This document shows positions 37,684-38,939 of a DNA stretch of 38,939 bases, piece by piece. The translations under genes and the position numbers were made by a program. Each line of letters starts with the position of its first letter. The first letter of the stretch is position 1. The notes under the pieces were generated by a model. The model did no database searches. It was given only the letters and a program-made list of their open reading frames with translations, and was not told the origin of the DNA. This DNA is from a virus: the IMG/VR virus record IMGVR_UViG_3300017963_000146, positions 1-38,939 of that record; one strand, 5' to 3'.

Positions 37684-38773
37684 TTGTTGCCCCAGAGCGT
37701 TGGATCAATACCCTCAAGTTTTGCATCAACTCAGGGTTGTCCATAGCCTCTCTTTCAAGTTGCTCTTTTGTCCCGAATTGATCCAGCAAGGCCTTTTGAT
37801 ACTCTGGCCTCAAACGATCAAACGAAAAACCAGTTGGCTCCTGAAGGGGCCTATCACCAGAGATTACTCCAGCAGCCTGCTCTTCAGAGAAAGTTACAGG
37901 CTGTTCATCTCCTTTAACAAACTTGCCCTTTTCCCCAGCTTCAAACTGCTGCCTACTAATATTAGTAAAAGCCTCGACAATCTCTGGGTCGTCTGTAGTG
38001 ATCGGCTTAAACCCCTCCGCCTTCAACATCGTATTCGCTTTACTTATAATCTGGTCAAGTCTCTGTCCCTTCACAACCTGCCCAGTAAACGGGTCAACTT
38101 TGATTTCACCGCTTTTAAGGCCAGCTGCAAACACCTTACTGATAAGAGCCCTTCTCTGTGTGGCCTTTGGCCCCTTCTCTCCAACAGTGGCAGCCTCAGC
38201 CAAAGCCTTCTTGGTTTGAGCCCGTCTAAGACCTGTTGTGGCGCGTGTCTCCTTGACCTGTGCCGACTTTAGATCAAAGTCGTTAAGTTGGGTAATAAGA
38301 CCAAAGACCTTTTCCATGTCACCCTGTCTTAAATCCTCCATTTGCTGCATCATTCCAACGGGCAACTTCGATGGGTCGTACTCTCCCTTTCTTAGACCAT
38401 CAGCCAACTGCATCAGCTTGGTCATAGACTGCCGGCCATACGATGTCTCCATGGTTGTAATCAGGGTGTTGTAACCCTCGTCTGTCATGGGCTCAGCTAC
38501 ATCCGGCCTAAACATCCCGTTAAGGCGTTTTTTAACAAATGGTATCTTCGCATAAGCCTTGCCCAGCTTCTTGTCATTGCCCATCAAGGTGGACAGCTGG
38601 TTAAACGTTTGCATCCCAGAGTTAAACTTTGAGGCCTCCAGCTTTGTCTGCATAACCTCCCTCTGAAGATCCAAAGTCTTTTGCCGTTCTTGCAATGCAC
38701 CGTAATTGGCCAGGGTGTTCGAGACACCCGTTAAACCAGTTCCAATGCCTGCCAATATTTCAGAAGCACCCAT
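37667..38773 (-). CDS. Probable internal virion (ejection) protein
   Basis: The 368-aa product starts MGASEILAGIGTGLTGVSNT, a Gly/Ala-rich helix similar in kind to the neighbour's start, followed by coiled-coil-like charged helices (residues 25-200). The C-terminal part is acidic and contains PTGFSFDRLRPEYQKALLDQ. It has no enzyme motif. Its stop overlaps the giant gene start by 17 bp, and its own ATG follows the 373-aa gene stop by two bases. Ejection-complex component by position. Confidence 0.6.
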   Translation of the reverse strand: MGASEILAGIGTGLTGVSNTLANYGALQERQKTLDLQREVMQTKLEASKFNSGMQTFNQLSTLMGNDKKLGKAYAKIPFVKKRLNGMFRPDVAEPMTDEGYNTLITTMETSYGRQSMTKLMQLADGLRKGEYDPSKLPVGMMQQMEDLRQGDMEKVFGLITQLNDFDLKSAQVKETRATTGLRRAQTKKALAEAATVGEKGPKATQRRALISKVFAAGLKSGEIKVDPFTGQVVKGQRLDQIISKANTMLKAEGFKPITTDDPEIVEAFTNISRQQFEAGEKGKFVKGDEQPVTFSEEQAAGVISGDRPLQEPTGFSFDRLRPEYQKALLDQFGTKEQLEREAMDNPELMQNLRVLIQRSGATSGGTE

Positions 38774-38775
38774 CT

Positions 38776-38939
38776 TTACCCCCTAGCCCTACGATCCATT
38801 ACCTGTTGCCACAAATCAGGATCATACGAGCGAATGTCGGCATCCGTAAACCCAGACGCAAAGTGATGACCAGCTCTTAATGCGTTGATGTCAAAGTCTG
38901 CTAGCTTCGTTCCTGGAGCGCTGAACTTCCCAGAACCTC
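38776..38939 (-). CDS. 3' end of the junction-crossing ejection protein gene
   Basis: This is the downstream part of the 373-aa gene that begins at 1081. Bases 38817-38939 duplicate 1-123, and the unique end codes DPDLWQQVMDRRARG then a stop at 38776-38778, two bases before the next ATG. Confidence 0.85.
   Translation of the reverse strand, partial: GSGKFSAPGTKLADFDINALRAGHHFASGFTDADIRSYDPDLWQQVMDRRARG
38817..38939. repeat. Terminal direct repeat, right copy
   Basis: This is the exact second copy of bases 1-123. It lies wholly inside the reading frame of the 373-aa gene that crosses the junction, so that gene appears in two pieces in this window. Confidence 0.95.

Noticed and set aside
1-38939. 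tRNA genes, rRNA, integrase, phage DNA or RNA polymerase
   Set aside because: None could be recognised by eye. A tRNA scan and profile search would be decisive and could not be run here.

Overview
The window is the genome of a tailed double-stranded DNA phage, almost certainly a lytic podovirus-type phage of a Gram-negative host. The first 123 bases recur exactly at the end (1-123 = 38817-38939) and one gene reads through that junction, so this is a circular or circularly permuted genome of 38,816 bp. The phage calls rest on a terminase large subunit, a portal, a capsid protein resembling the N4-gp56 family, a scaffold, a tail adaptor and nozzle, a lectin-like fiber, and very large internal proteins. 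A Gram-negative host is indicated by a nested Rz/Rz1 spanin pair. I see no integrase, recombinase, tRNA, RNA polymerase, DNA polymerase or CRISPR array.

Two divergent transcription units leave a short control region near 24105-24247. The leftward (minus) unit carries a small-terminase-like HTH protein, then small accessory genes (20.3-24.1 kb), a GT4-like glycosyltransferase, the large terminase, portal, structural and tail-type proteins, scaffold and capsid. It continues with decoration proteins, a lysis cassette (M15 peptidase, holin candidates, Rz/Rz1), tail adaptor, nozzle, lectin-fold fiber and GNAT acetyltransferase. Past the junction come three probable ejection proteins (373, 368 and 1702 aa). 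The rightward (plus) unit holds small early genes, HTH proteins, a RecB-like nuclease, an ERF annealing protein, a terminator, a helicase loader/initiator-like protein, a DnaB-type ATPase, a permuted papain-fold peptidase, a VRR-NUC nuclease and an HNH protein. The two units converge and overlap by 170 bp at 32575-32744.

The replication genes form a lambda/P22-like set: initiator/loader, helicase ATPase, annealase and exonuclease, with no polymerase. The phage would therefore depend on the host replisome and recombine concatemers for packaging.

The most unusual region is the gene-poor stretch 22319-23353. It holds a sequence that matches the bacterial chromosomal parS centromere at 15 of 16 bases, repeats that look like promoters, a chain of three adjoining stem-loops and a palindromic operator candidate. 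Other points of interest are a zeta-toxin-like P-loop kinase domain inside the 1702-aa ejection protein, two tiny Ser-Arg-Trp-rich ORFs, an Ala-Tyr-Ser repeat protein of the Imm5-like type, and the permuted papain-fold enzyme among replication genes.
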